Shown here: piece by piece, positions 1 to 8,075 of the stretch
Numbering within the stretch: position 1 is the stretch's first letter
Layout of the letters: the number at the start of each line of letters is the position of its first letter
Source: Nitrosomonas sp.
Lineage (GTDB): Bacteria; Pseudomonadota; Gammaproteobacteria; Burkholderiales; Nitrosomonadaceae
Assembly (NCBI GenBank): GCA_019635215.1
Contig: JAHBZZ010000007.1
Coordinates: 62,001 to 126,000 of the forward strand
Direction: 5' to 3'
DNA: 64,000 nucleotides
The notes under the pieces: generated by a model
The model's input: only the letters and a program-made list of their open reading frames with translations
Database searches by the model: none
What the model was told of the DNA's origin: nothing
Position numbers and translations under genes: made by a program

Positions 1-1971
1 CTGCAATTCGATCAGAAATGGCGAAGTGGCGGCGACAACCGTGCCGCCACGCATGAGGAATTGATCGACCGCGAAAAGCTGTTTTGCATCAAGATTCTCG
101 GGCGCCATCAATACCAATAGGTCTGTTTCATCCGGTAGCTGACCGCTTCTCAGATTGGTTGAAACGAGATCATGCTCTTCTGACAGCGTTTTCTGCAACC
201 AGCCATAACGCAGCTGGCGCCCGGGTTGGCCGAATTGCGCCATACTTTGATCCACGGCGGGCGCATGAACCGCAATCGTTTTCAGGAATCCTTTGGAAAA
301 ACGTTTTAACGTCGCCAGAATACTCTGTTCCAGCGCGTTCTTTTCCAGATTTTCCGGCAATGGCACCTGAAACAGCCGGCTATTGCCTTCCAGCATCATA
401 TAAAACCAGAATGTTTCCGTCTCAAAAAAGCCAGCCGTCATCGGCCGCAGGCCAAAATCAGTTTCGATCTGCGCGGCCAGTGCACCTCCACCGTCATCCG
501 GATCCAGAATTTCAACACTGAGCTTACCGTCCGAACGCTGCTGCAGATCCAGCAACACACTGTCCAGATCGGCCCGGAAAGTCTTCAACACTTCAGGTAG
601 TTTGTCATCCGCGGAAATATAGCCTTTAAAACTGACCGGATGCGCAATGTTGTCAAATAATGTGCCACTGCCCTGATAGGCATACAGGGTTTTCTTGATA
701 GCTTGGGTCAGGTCGTATTCCGGATTGCGCAGATCCACAGTCAGATCGCTGTCGCCTTGTATCTTAAGCTCGATCAGATCCTGAAAACCCAGCACAACAT
801 GCTGATCGCCGTACTGAATCAAAATGTTGAAATAGGAATTCACCACAGATGACTGGTATTTACTGGCAAACTGAAACGGTACAGCACGGATACCGTATTT
901 TTCATTGGCTTCCTGCTCGAGTTCCGGGTGTTCCTGCGGATCGACAAATTCGACTCTCAGGCGGCCATCGCCTGCCAGTGCATATTCTTTCAGCAAATCC
1001 CGCAGACGGGGAACCAGCGGCGCCAGCAGTGGATGCGTTTGCGCACTGAAATAGCCACGGATCAGCATCGGTTCCTGCAGTTGCATCAGATAGCCCCGTG
1101 TGACATCGGATATCGAATAAATCCTGCCCTGCGTCATATCGGTACGCAGCGAACTAACCGGCGCCAGCCACAGATTGACAGCGATAAAATTGGCTGCCAA
1201 TAGCCCGATCAACCATTTCCAATTGCGGTGATTGGGATTGGCGGGATTTCCTGCCCAGCGTACCTTCTCCAGCGCCAGAATATTCAACGCCAGAAAAACG
1301 CCAACCAAGCTAACGTAATAATACAGGTCGCGTACATCAATCATACCGCGGGTAATTGAATCGAACCGTGCGCCCGAACCCAGCAACTTCAGCAACTCAG
1401 CCGCCTCATTGCCGAACAATGCAGTCAATTTATCCGCACCGATCAAATAAAAAATGCCGCAGATGCTGACCGTCAGAATCAGACTGAAAATCTGGCTCAG
1501 CGCACGTGAACTGGCGTACAAGCCAATGGCAATATAAGCCGCCGCCAGGAAAACAGCTGCGATATAACCGCCGATCACCGGCCCCCAATCCAGCGGGCCG
1601 ATCAAGCTGACAGTGACAGGCAGCGGCAGCGTCAGCGCCAGAGCCAGTACAATCAACGCCAGGCAGGCGCTGAATTTACCCAACACCAGATGCAAGCTTT
1701 TAACCGGCGCGGTCAACAGAAATTCCAGCGTACCGGAACGGCGCTCTTCCGCCCACATGCGCATCGTGATTGCGGCCACCAGGAAAATCATCAATACCGG
1801 CATCCATTCAAATAACGGACGCACATCGGCGATATTACGGGCAAAAAACGTTTCTACCCAAAAGAAAATGAACAGTGTAATCGCCAGAAAAACGCCAAAG
1901 AAAATATAGGCGACAGGCGTAGAAAAAAAACCGGTGAATTCTTTACGTGCAATTTTTATCACATGATCCAT
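1..1971 (-). CDS. ABC-2 permease fused to GldG-like auxiliary domain (C-terminus beyond window)
   Basis: Translating the minus strand from the ATG at 1971 gives an open frame of 657 codons that runs off the left edge. It begins MDHVIKIARKEFTGFFSTP, followed by about six hydrophobic segments within the first ~260 residues (ABC-2 type permease). The motif RMWAEERRSGTLEFLLTAP is typical of GldF/NosY-like permeases. From about residue 290 the protein changes to a periplasmic GldG/ABC_transp_aux-like region (SSLRTDMTQGRIYSISD, later VDLRNPEYDLTQAIKKTLY). In many bacteria these are two genes (gldF, gldG); here they are one polypeptide. It lies 30 bp downstream of the ATPase gene and presumably forms an exporter with it. 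The substrate is unknown. Confidence 0.85.
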   Translation of the reverse strand, partial: MDHVIKIARKEFTGFFSTPVAYIFFGVFLAITLFIFFWVETFFARNIADVRPLFEWMPVLMIFLVAAITMRMWAEERRSGTLEFLLTAPVKSLHLVLGKFSACLALIVLALALTLPLPVTVSLIGPLDWGPVIGGYIAAVFLAAAYIAIGLYASSRALSQIFSLILTVSICGIFYLIGADKLTALFGNEAAELLKLLGSGARFDSITRGMIDVRDLYYYVSLVGVFLALNILALEKVRWAGNPANPNHRNWKWLIGLLAANFIAVNLWLAPVSSLRTDMTQGRIYSISDVTRGYLMQLQEPMLIRGYFSAQTHPLLAPLVPRLRDLLKEYALAGDGRLRVEFVDPQEHPELEQEANEKYGIRAVPFQFASKYQSSVVNSYFNILIQYGDQHVVLGFQDLIELKIQGDSDLTVDLRNPEYDLTQAIKKTLYAYQGSGTLFDNIAHPVSFKGYISADDKLPEVLKTFRADLDSVLLDLQQRSDGKLSVEILDPDDGGGALAAQIETDFGLRPMTAGFFETETFWFYMMLEGNSRLFQVPLPENLEKNALEQSILATLKRFSKGFLKTIAVHAPAVDQSMAQFGQPGRQLRYGWLQKTLSEEHDLVSTNLRSGQLPDETDLLVLMAPENLDAKQLFAVDQFLMRGGTVVAATSPFLIELQ

Positions 1972-2001
1972 TTGAATATGTTCCCTTAATCCATTCTTTC
2001 A

Positions 2002-2946
2002 CTAATGCTTTTTATTGCTGGAAATTTCATCAAAAATCGTTTCGAGATCATGGCTTTCCGGTTGCAAGGCATACAGTTTCCAGCCCGCCGAAATGACCTG
2101 CGCTGCGACCATCGCTGCCGTTTCGGATAATTCAGATTGATTGCCCAATTCAAGCACATAGCGGTATCCGCAGTATCCGGCATCCTGCGTAGAAAGATGC
2201 GCCACTGACTGCACCGCGCTGAGCGCATTAAAGTGTGCAAGCGCTTGTTCGGGCGCGGCATCGACTGAAACCAGCAACCGCTTGCCGGCGCGCAGTTCCT
2301 GCATGGTGGCATCCAGTGCTTTACGCCCGTTGCGGATGATAATCACACGATCACAAATCGCCTGCACTTCATGCAAAATATGCGTGGACAGAATAACCGT
2401 GGCGTGTTTGGCCAGCGACCGGATCAGATCGCGCATCTGCTGCACCTGCGTGGGATCAAGCCCGTTAGTCGGCTCATCCAGAATCAACAATTTGGGGTTG
2501 TGGAGAATCGCCTGCGCCACACCGACACGTTGCCGGTAGCCACGCGACAAAGTGGCAATGATATCCCCCGCTTTGGCGGCCAGCGCTGTTTTATGAATGG
2601 CATCCTGAATACGCTGCAGACGTTCACCAGGGACAATACCATGCAGTGCAGCGGCGTAATCCAGATAATCAATTACTGTCATCTCGGTATATAACGGATC
2701 GTTTTCCGGTAAATAGCCAATCACCTGCTGCACGGCTTCGCGTTCCCGTCCGATATCGCGTCCGTCTATCAGAATGGTTCCCTCAGTGGGTTCCAGGTAG
2801 CCGGTCAGCACTTTCATGATCGTTGTTTTACCCGCACCGTTATGGCCCAGCAAACCGACAATCTCTCCTGCCCCGATTTCAAACGAGACGTTATCCACGG
2901 CCGTCAAATGACCGTACATCCTTGACAATGCATCGACTTTTATCAT
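2002..2946 (-). CDS. ABC transporter ATP-binding protein, GldA/CcmA-like
   Basis: A 314-aa cytoplasmic ATPase. Walker A is GHNGAGKT (residues 34-41), the signature is LSRGYRQRV, and Walker B is LLILDEPTNGLDP, followed by the ABC-2 exporter pattern STHILHEVQAICDRVIII. The last ~90 residues form the extra C-terminal domain common in this exporter group. It is the first gene of a two-gene unit with the permease/GldG fusion immediately downstream. The family energises ABC-2 exporters (antibiotics, polysaccharides, or gliding-type Gld complexes); nothing here fixes the substrate. Confidence 0.9.
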   Translation of the reverse strand: MIKVDALSRMYGHLTAVDNVSFEIGAGEIVGLLGHNGAGKTTIMKVLTGYLEPTEGTILIDGRDIGREREAVQQVIGYLPENDPLYTEMTVIDYLDYAAALHGIVPGERLQRIQDAIHKTALAAKAGDIIATLSRGYRQRVGVAQAILHNPKLLILDEPTNGLDPTQVQQMRDLIRSLAKHATVILSTHILHEVQAICDRVIIIRNGRKALDATMQELRAGKRLLVSVDAAPEQALAHFNALSAVQSVAHLSTQDAGYCGYRYVLELGNQSELSETAAMVAAQVISAGWKLYALQPESHDLETIFDEISSNKKH

Positions 2947-2974
2947 GTCGGTAACTCCTGAGTATGCGTTTTAA

Positions 2975-3111
2975 AACCTGTTCAAGATCTCGATCAAGGG
3001 GTTCAGCGCAAGGCAAAATTGAATGAAAAAACGGAGCATACTTGCAGTATGTGCGCATTTTGAGTTCGATTAACGCCGCAATGTGTCCTTCAGGGAGATC
3101 TTGAACAGGTT
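2975..3111. mobile_element. MITE-like nested palindromic repeat element
   Basis: The 302-bp gap between the ABC ATPase and the AbgT gene holds a 137-bp element bounded by perfect 17-bp inverted repeats (2975-2991 and 3095-3111; arm AACCTGTTCAAGATCTC). At its centre is a second hairpin, CATACT-TGC-AGTATG (3037-3051 region), flanked by loosely symmetric A-rich and T-rich sequence. There is no ORF. The size, long terminal inverted repeats and central hairpin fit a non-autonomous miniature element or a REP-type intergenic repeat. It could also act as an mRNA hairpin between the two minus-strand genes. No second copy was seen in this window. Confidence 0.7.
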
Positions 3112-3248
3112 CTTAATGTCAGTAGCGCCAAACACAATGGTTCTTTGATAACGCTACGACATGAGTATCTGCAATAAGCTGTCCATCAAAAAAATGGCCC
3201 CTATGATAGCAATCGCAGTCAAATTTTTGCAACAGAAACGCTAGCAGG

Positions 3249-4841
3249 CTAAGGATAGGTATAGCTCGACTGTATGCCCAGCGGCAGCCCTACAAGGGTA
3301 TAGAGCAATAGAAATAGCGTCCAGGCAACAAGAAACGTTACTGAATAAGGCAACATCATCGCTGTCAGCGTACCGATTCCGGTATGCTTCACGTAGCGCT
3401 GGCAGTACACCACCACCAGTGGAAAGTACGGCAGTAGTGGCGTGATGATATTCGTGCTGGAATCGCCAATACGGTAGGCCGCCTGCGTGAGATCCGGCGA
3501 AATGCCGAGCTGCATCAGCATGGGCACGAAAATCGACGCGAGCAACCCCCATTTGGCGCTGGCGGAACCAATGAAAAGATTAATAAAAGCCGTGATCAGT
3601 ATGACGCCGACAATAGTAACGGTCGGCGGCATCGCAAGCGCTTTAAGCCATGCCGCCCCCTGCAGCGCAAGTAGAATGCCCAGATTGGACTGGCCGAACG
3701 CGTAGACGAATTGCGCGATGAAAAACATGATGACCAGATAATAGGCCATCTGGTGCATGGCCCGGGTCATACCATCGATCAGATCCCCGGTGTTTTTCAC
3801 GGTGCCCACCGCAAGCCCGTATACGTACCCCGGTATAAAGAACATCAGGAAAATCAGCGCCACTATGGCACGCATCAGCGGCGCTGTACCCGATGTCAGA
3901 TCGCCCGCCTCATCCCGCCATGGCGAGTCAGCGGGCCAGGCGGTCGCAGCCATAATAAAAACACCGAACAGGAAAACAAGGCCTGCCGCGCGCAATCCCT
4001 TGCGCTCATCCGGTTCAAGCGCCTGCATTGTGGGCAGATCGCCAAGATCGCCATCCAGTTTTGTACCGTTCAGCCGCGGCTCAACAATCTTTTCAGTCAC
4101 ATACCAGCCCAAACCGATAATCAGCAATGACGAAGCCGTCGTAAAAAAATAATTATTCAACGGATTGAGTACAATATCCGGATCGAGAATCCGCGCACCC
4201 GCCTGCGACAATCCTTGCAACATCGGATCCAGCGATGACGGTACAAAATTCGCCGAAAAACCGCCGGATACGCCCGCAAACGCCGCCGCAATACCGGCCA
4301 GCGGATGCCTGCCCGCCGCATAAAAAATCACGCCACCGAGTGGTATCACCAGCACATACCCCGCATCGACTGCCGAATGACTGATGATGCCAGCAAAAAT
4401 GACCATCGGCGTCAACAACCGTCCCGGCGTAATATTCAACAGCGCACGCAAGGCAGCCTTGATGAAACCGGTATGCTCAGCTACGCCAATACCGAGCATC
4501 GCGACCAGTACCACCCCCACCGGATGGAAATGCGAGAAATTGGTCACCATCACCGCTAAAAATTCGGTCATCGCCGTGCCGGAAAGCAGACTGTTGATAA
4601 CGAGCGCTTCGCCGCTGCGCGGATCGACAACATCGAATGTGACGTACGATAACAGCCACGACAATCCCCAGACGGCAAACAGCAGCACGATAAACAGCAC
4701 TGCCGGATCGGGCAGCCGGTTTCCAATCCGCTCAACCGAGGCGAGGATACGTGTCGTTAATGTTGTTTTTGTAGTGTGCTCTTCGGGCATTCCGAACTCC
4801 GCCTGTGAAACTGATTTTTGCTGACCGACATCTTCCGGCAA
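3249..4841 (-). CDS. AbgT family transporter
   Basis: A 530-aa polytopic inner-membrane protein with about a dozen hydrophobic segments. The N-terminal block VERIGNRLPDPAVLFIVLL, the segment VAMLGIGVAEHTGF, ISHSAVDAGYVLVIPLGG and GRHPLAGIAAAFAGVSGG closely follow the AbgT (p-aminobenzoyl-glutamate transporter) family. Near the C-terminus, FINLFIGSASAKWG and RIGDSSTNIITPLLPYFPL match the two re-entrant/gating regions of the fold. Characterised family members import p-aminobenzoyl-glutamate or export sulfonamides; the substrate here is not predictable. It is a single gene, divergent from the FbpC-like ATPase. The ATG at 4841 is used; an internal Met at residue 18 is an alternative. Confidence 0.93.
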   Translation of the reverse strand: MPEDVGQQKSVSQAEFGMPEEHTTKTTLTTRILASVERIGNRLPDPAVLFIVLLFAVWGLSWLLSYVTFDVVDPRSGEALVINSLLSGTAMTEFLAVMVTNFSHFHPVGVVLVAMLGIGVAEHTGFIKAALRALLNITPGRLLTPMVIFAGIISHSAVDAGYVLVIPLGGVIFYAAGRHPLAGIAAAFAGVSGGFSANFVPSSLDPMLQGLSQAGARILDPDIVLNPLNNYFFTTASSLLIIGLGWYVTEKIVEPRLNGTKLDGDLGDLPTMQALEPDERKGLRAAGLVFLFGVFIMAATAWPADSPWRDEAGDLTSGTAPLMRAIVALIFLMFFIPGYVYGLAVGTVKNTGDLIDGMTRAMHQMAYYLVIMFFIAQFVYAFGQSNLGILLALQGAAWLKALAMPPTVTIVGVILITAFINLFIGSASAKWGLLASIFVPMLMQLGISPDLTQAAYRIGDSSTNIITPLLPYFPLVVVYCQRYVKHTGIGTLTAMMLPYSVTFLVAWTLFLLLYTLVGLPLGIQSSYTYP

Positions 4842-5082
4842 TAGCGTACAATAATCACCGGTTTACCCGCCCGGTGTCGCATTCTGATAACATACACACT
4901 GCGTCAGTATCTCGATTACCCTTGTACTGAGTTGGCCGGTTATTCTGAACCACACTTTCACGCTGTCATTTTTCCGTCGATACACGAATGATTATATACA
5001 ACGCTGTCTGGCATGGCATCCGCATTTTTAATCGCTTAATTGCAGCAGATTATCAGAATCACCCTTATCAGAACATAACACC

Positions 5083-6135
5083 ATGACGACGGTGCTGCTG
5101 CAACTCGACCGCATCCGGCAAAGCTACGGCGAACATCATGTGCTCAAAGATTTATCGCTCACTTTGCACAAAGGTGAAATCGGCTGCCTGCTCGGCCCCA
5201 GCGGTTGTGGAAAAACAACCGCATTACGGTGCATTGCCGGGTTCGAATCGATCTCGGGTGGTGAAATTCTGGTGAACGGCAACTGCGTCAGCAGTGCGAA
5301 ATCGTCCGTACCGCCGGAAAAAAGACAAATCGGTATGGTTTTTCAGGATTACGCGTTGTTTCCACATCTGGATGTCGCCGACAATATCGGTTTTGGCCTG
5401 CATCGTTTACCCCGGAACGAACGCAGGCAACGCATTGCCAAATGGCTGAGTATCGTTCAACTCGAGAACACCGCCAGGAAATATCCGCACGAACTCTCCG
5501 GCGGGCAGCAACAACGTGTGGCGCTTGCACGCGCTCTGGCGCCGCATCCGGCGCTGCTGCTGCTGGACGAGCCTTTCTCCAACCTGGATGTCAGCCTGCG
5601 CGAACATTTGAGCCTGGAAGTGCGTGAAATACTGAAAGCGCAACATATCACCGCGATTCTGGTTACGCATGATCAGTCTGAAGCATTCGCCATCGCCGAT
5701 AAAATCGGTGTCATGTTTGAAGGTGAAATTCAGCAATGGGATACTGCCTATAATTTGTATCATTGCCCTGAAACTCGGTCAGTCGCTGATTTTATCGGCC
5801 AGAGTGTCTTTCTGCCCGGCAAAGTGATCGATGCGCATCGGATTGAAACCGAACTGGGCATGCTGCACAGCAGAATTCCACCGGAATGCGCTACGGGAAG
5901 CATGGCCGATGTGTTAATACGCCCTGATGACATTGTTCACGATAAGACCAGCCTGCAACAGGCGGTGATTACCCACAAAACCTTCCGGGGTGCGGAAATT
6001 TTATATACGCTGCGGCTGCCGGGCGGTCATGCAGTGTTATCTCTGGTACCCAGTCATTACAATCATGAAGTGGGCGATAAAATCGGGCTTAAACTCGTCG
6101 CCGATCATTCTGTTGCGTTCAGACCGGAATATTGA
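5083..6135 (+). CDS. ABC importer ATPase, FbpC/PotA type (orphan)
   Basis: A 350-aa ATPase: Walker A GPSGCGKT (38-45), Q-loop FQDYALFPHL, signature LSGGQQQR (138-145), Walker B LLLLDEPFS with D162/E163, and H-loop LVTHDQ. A C-terminal OB/TOBE-type region starts near residue 240. The sequence VADFIGQSVFLPG after the ATPase core is characteristic of iron(III) FbpC-type proteins. No permease or periplasmic binding protein is adjacent, so it must either serve a transporter encoded elsewhere or be a relic of a larger operon. Transport of Fe(III) is the best guess from subfamily resemblance; polyamine, sulfate or other substrates are not excluded. Confidence 0.88.
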   Translation: MTTVLLQLDRIRQSYGEHHVLKDLSLTLHKGEIGCLLGPSGCGKTTALRCIAGFESISGGEILVNGNCVSSAKSSVPPEKRQIGMVFQDYALFPHLDVADNIGFGLHRLPRNERRQRIAKWLSIVQLENTARKYPHELSGGQQQRVALARALAPHPALLLLDEPFSNLDVSLREHLSLEVREILKAQHITAILVTHDQSEAFAIADKIGVMFEGEIQQWDTAYNLYHCPETRSVADFIGQSVFLPGKVIDAHRIETELGMLHSRIPPECATGSMADVLIRPDDIVHDKTSLQQAVITHKTFRGAEILYTLRLPGGHAVLSLVPSHYNHEVGDKIGLKLVADHSVAFRPEY

Positions 6136-6144
6136 GCATCCCGG

Positions 6145-7080
6145 TCATACCGTCCCTTTATACGATGTCTGTACCTGCGTAATATTGCTGCCCGGTGGAA
6201 CACTGTGCGTCAGCCAGACATTGCCGCCTATCGTCGAACCGTGCCCGATGGTGATCCGCCCCAGAATAGTCGCTCCCGCATAAATCACGACATCGTCTTC
6301 CACGATAGGATGGCGTAAATTGCCTTTCACCAGTGTGCCATTTTCGTCGACAGGAAAACGCTTGGCGCCCAATGTCACCGCCTGATACAGCCGGACATTC
6401 TGTCCGATAATCGCCGTTTCACCAATAACTACTCCCGTACCGTGATCAATGAAGAAACTGCCACCGATCTGTGCGCCGGGATGAATCTCAATACCCGTGA
6501 CTGAATGCGCAATTTCCGAAATCATGCGTGCTATCAGCGGCACACCAAGTTTGTGCAGTTCGTGTGCCAGGCGGTAATGCGTAATCGCCATAATACCGGG
6601 ATAACAGACCAAAACTTCATCCACATTACGTGCCGCCGGGTCGCCTTCATAGGCTGCAATAATATCGGTATCGAGTAACGCGCGGATTTCCGGCAGGCGT
6701 TTGGCAAACGCCTGTGTTATCGCTACCGATTTCTCCCGGTCTTCAACACTGAGTGTTTCCAGTCCGGAGCTGTAGTGCAGTTCATGCTGAATCTGCACCA
6801 GCAAATCCCGTAACGTCACATTGAGCGTATGGCCGACATAATGATCGATACCTTCATCCGACAACTCGGATGACCCCAGCCGATTCGGGAATAACGCCGC
6901 ACTCAAACCCTCGGCAACGCCGACCAATATCTTACGCGATGGCAGTTTCGGCGGCCTGTCATGACGCTTACGGCTTTCCAGCGACGCAATACGCAGCGCT
7001 CTGAGTTTTGAAACAATATCATCAATCTCCAGATTAGTGCTTCTGATCTGGATATCCCGCGATCTTTTCATAGGAGCCAC
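6145..7080 (-). CDS. epsC: Serine O-acetyltransferase, EpsC/long CysE type
   Basis: A 311-aa cytoplasmic enzyme transferring acetyl from acetyl-CoA to L-serine, the first step of cysteine synthesis. The C-terminal left-handed beta-helix is visible as hexapeptide repeats ([60 protein letters not shown]). The substrate/catalytic segment [20 protein letters not shown] and the [12 protein letters not shown] motif are intact. The N-terminal extension and ~310-aa length fit the EpsC class rather than the ~270-aa enterobacterial CysE. It converges tail-to-tail with the FbpC-like gene (9-bp gap). Confidence 0.92.
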   Translation of the reverse strand: MAPMKRSRDIQIRSTNLEIDDIVSKLRALRIASLESRKRHDRPPKLPSRKILVGVAEGLSAALFPNRLGSSELSDEGIDHYVGHTLNVTLRDLLVQIQHELHYSSGLETLSVEDREKSVAITQAFAKRLPEIRALLDTDIIAAYEGDPAARNVDEVLVCYPGIMAITHYRLAHELHKLGVPLIARMISEIAHSVTGIEIHPGAQIGGSFFIDHGTGVVIGETAIIGQNVRLYQAVTLGAKRFPVDENGTLVKGNLRHPIVEDDVVIYAGATILGRITIGHGSTIGGNVWLTHSVPPGSNITQVQTSYKGTV

Positions 7081-7153
7081 GTTAATTTCAATCCTTGATT
7101 AACCGATAAATTCAACAAAACGGCCTGTCTGCCGCAAAAATATCACTTTAAAA

Positions 7154-7167
7154 ATAATGCGCATTAT
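7154..7167. promoter_or_regulatory. Perfect 14-bp palindrome at the mtfA-like gene promoter
   Basis: ATAATGC-GCATTAT is a perfect palindrome in the divergent epsC / mtfA-like intergenic region. It overlaps a TATAAT hexamer at 7165-7170 that could serve as the -10 for the plus-strand gene, starting 40 bp further on. Its position suggests a repressor operator. The half-site ATAATG resembles Fur-box halves, but the spacing is not the classical 19-bp Fur box, so the regulator is unassigned. Confidence 0.45.
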
Positions 7168-7209
7168 AATGTAATACATCATTCTTCATGTAGGCGTTAG
7201 GAAAGGATT

Positions 7210-7989
7210 ATGTCTTGGTACTTTAATCAATGGCGGCGCAATCATATTCTTCGACATGAGGCAATTCCGGAAATTATCTGGCAGAAACTCATACACCTAC
7301 GATGCCTGAAGGGCTTGCGCCTTGAAGATTTACAACGGTTGCATGAACTTGTTTTATTATTTCTACATATCAAGGTTATCAATGGCGCGCATGATCTGGA
7401 AATTACCGATGAAATGCGCGTCACAATTGCAATCCAGGCTTGTATTCTGATTCTGAACCTTGATCTGGAATATTACGATAACTGGATTGAAATCATCGTC
7501 TATCCCGGTGAGTTTATTCTGGATTACGATTATGCGGACGACACCGGTGTGGTACATCATGCCCACGGAATCGCATCCGGCGAAGCCTGGCATCGCGGAC
7601 CGGTCATCCTTTCCTGGCAGGATATTGCCCATACGGCCCATTCGCCGCCCTTTCCCGCGCGAAATGTCATTATCCATGAGTTTGCCCATACCTTGGACAT
7701 GCTGTATGAGGGCGCGAACGGATGTCCGCCATTACACGTCAATATGAGTGCACTGACCTGGCATGATGTTTTCAGTCAACATTACACATCGTTCTGCGAG
7801 CTGGTAGATGCAGAACAGGAAACGCTCATTGATCCGTATGCGGCGGAAAGTCCGGCGGAATTCTTTGCCGTGCTGAGTGAGGTTTTTTTTGAATCGCCGC
7901 TGATCCTCCAGCAGCATCTACCCGCAATTTATGAACAGCTGGCGCTGTTTTACCGCCAGAATCCGGCGGAACGATGGGCAAACACTTGA
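7210..7989 (+). CDS. mtfA: MtfA-type zinc-dependent peptidase
   Basis: A 259-aa soluble protein. The zinc-peptidase motif HEFAH is at residues 156-160 within VIIHEFAHTLDML. The preceding region (ILNLDLEYYDNWIEIIVYPG, then RGPVILSW) and the downstream YAAESPAEFFAVLSEVFFESP are hallmarks of the MtfA (DgsA anti-repressor) family, where the last motif supplies the third zinc ligand. In E. coli, MtfA binds the repressor Mlc and has aminopeptidase activity; whether Mlc exists here is not visible. It starts at ATG 7210 with GGAAAGG upstream. Transcription appears independent, from the divergent region with epsC. Confidence 0.9.
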   Translation: MSWYFNQWRRNHILRHEAIPEIIWQKLIHLRCLKGLRLEDLQRLHELVLLFLHIKVINGAHDLEITDEMRVTIAIQACILILNLDLEYYDNWIEIIVYPGEFILDYDYADDTGVVHHAHGIASGEAWHRGPVILSWQDIAHTAHSPPFPARNVIIHEFAHTLDMLYEGANGCPPLHVNMSALTWHDVFSQHYTSFCELVDAEQETLIDPYAAESPAEFFAVLSEVFFESPLILQQHLPAIYEQLALFYRQNPAERWANT

Positions 7990-8075
7990 TTACCGGATAA
8001 TTCCCGGTTCCATCTCTGACCGCTTAACAGGCTGTTAACCACCGCCGTCCGTAAAGGATCCGTTCAACCACCTGC

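Noticed and set aside
8024-8038. TTAACAG-G-CTGTTAA palindrome between mtfA-like gene and spoT
   Set aside because: AT-rich, minimal loop and no T-run on either strand; could be a weak bidirectional hairpin, but evidence is insufficient for a terminator call.
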